Source of the DNA: Chloroflexi bacterium RBG_16_72_14
GTDB lineage: Bacteria; Chloroflexota; Limnocylindria; Limnocylindrales; CSP1-4
Reading direction: 5' to 3'
Length of the DNA: 12,479 bases
Assembly: GCA_001797035.1 (NCBI GenBank)
Contig: MGOE01000116.1
Location: 1 to 12,479, forward strand
Part shown: piece by piece, positions 12,326-12,479 of the stretch
How positions within the stretch are numbered: the first letter of the stretch is position 1
How the letters are laid out: each line of letters opens with the position of its first letter
The notes under the pieces: generated by a model
What the model saw: the letters and a program-made list of their open reading frames with translations, nothing else
Told to the model about the DNA's origin: nothing
The model's database searches: none
Program-made: the position numbers and the translations under genes

Positions 12326-12391
12326 AAGCATGAATCTTCATTTTCGTCCCGTCAAGTGCTTGACATTCCCAAACTGAATGATATGCTTAGG
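12323..12391. repeat. Separated inverted pair CCTAAGCAT ... ATGCTTAGG, same site as at 10703-10728
   Basis: CCTAAGCAT (12323-12331) and ATGCTTAGG (12383-12391) are perfect complements 51 nt apart. They flank the -35 and overlap the -10 of the transposase promoter. The two 9-mers are identical to the arms of the inverted repeat at the 74-aa gene. Confidence 0.65.
12360..12387 (+). promoter_or_regulatory. Strong promoter TTGACA-16-TATGCT for the transposase (leaderless)
   Basis: A perfect -35 (12360-12365), a 16-nt spacer and TATGCT (12382-12387) lie 7 nt upstream of ATG 12395. Transcription should start at or beside the start codon. Confidence 0.65.
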
Positions 12392-12394
12392 GAC

Positions 12395-12479
12395 ATGAAC
12401 AGACTGAGCCGAGCCGAACGGGCGCAGATCATCCGGGCGCTGGTCGAGGGCAACAGCCTTCGGTCCACGACCCGGATTA
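12395..12479 (+). CDS. IS1-like transposase, N-terminal 28 residues (continues past window)
   Basis: The visible part reads MNRLSRAERAQIIRALVEGN then SLRSTTRI. This resembles the N-terminus of IS1-family-like transposases, in which a short helix-turn-helix segment (Arg-Ala-Gln-Ile-Ile...Leu-Val-Glu-Gly-x-Ser-x-Arg) precedes the catalytic domain. The DDE region lies outside the window. ATG 12395 is 7 nt from the -10. The same frame is open back to GTG 12227, which has a better ribosome site (AAAGGAG), so an extended form is possible. The terminal inverted repeat of the element cannot be placed from one end. Confidence 0.7.
   Translation, partial: MNRLSRAERAQIIRALVEGNSLRSTTRI

Noticed and set aside
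1..12479. CRISPR array
   Set aside because: No regularly spaced direct repeats are visible. The only multi-copy motif I found is the 9-mer CCTAAGCAT and its complement at two promoters.

Overview
The window is about 12.5 kb of very GC-rich DNA. It has tightly coupled genes, many GTG starts, several -10-like hexamers only 6-7 nt upstream of a start codon (leaderless style), and AfsR/SARP and XRE-TPR regulators. Together these suggest a high-GC monoderm bacterium. From family knowledge I would guess Chloroflexota (Limnocylindria-like), with Actinomycetota as the alternative. No rRNA or tRNA is present to settle it.

Region 1 (1-5679) is mostly housekeeping and metabolic. It holds the C-terminus of a DNA polymerase III delta'-like subunit, coupled to an acylphosphatase, then a small unknown protein. 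Next comes a four-gene unit with 1-4 nt overlaps: a 99-aa unknown, a 228-aa protein with a PD-(D/E)XK-like nuclease signature, a two-hotdog acyl-ACP thioesterase and a metal-dependent amidohydrolase. A membrane-anchored GGDEF + HD-GYP protein follows, predicted to both make and degrade c-di-GMP.

Region 2 (5838-8890) looks like a regulatory and peptide cassette. A C39-like cysteine peptidase is translationally coupled to a 61-aa acidic small protein with Gly-Gly motifs. Next is an XRE-TPR regulator of the general architecture used by peptide-sensing RRNPP receptors. Converging on it by a 4-bp stop overlap is a small XRE repressor-like gene. Divergent from that repressor, on overlapping promoters, is an unannotated 40-aa ORF that reads as a signal peptide plus a nine-residue mature peptide (DSAGGPFPK). 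I consider this the best candidate for an undescribed system: a possible peptide-communication switch. That role is inference from architecture.

Region 3 (9082-10582) holds a two-TM SLATT-like protein and a convergent SARP/BTAD transcription activator.

Region 4 (10680-12479) looks accessory, with lower GC and less biased codon use. It holds a small basic 74-aa protein, a short reverse-strand unknown or remnant, a DUF5343-like protein with its own promoter, a run of hairpins ending in an intrinsic-terminator-like structure, and the start of an IS1-like transposase. The 74-aa gene and the transposase share the same CCTAAGCAT / ATGCTTAGG sites at their promoters.
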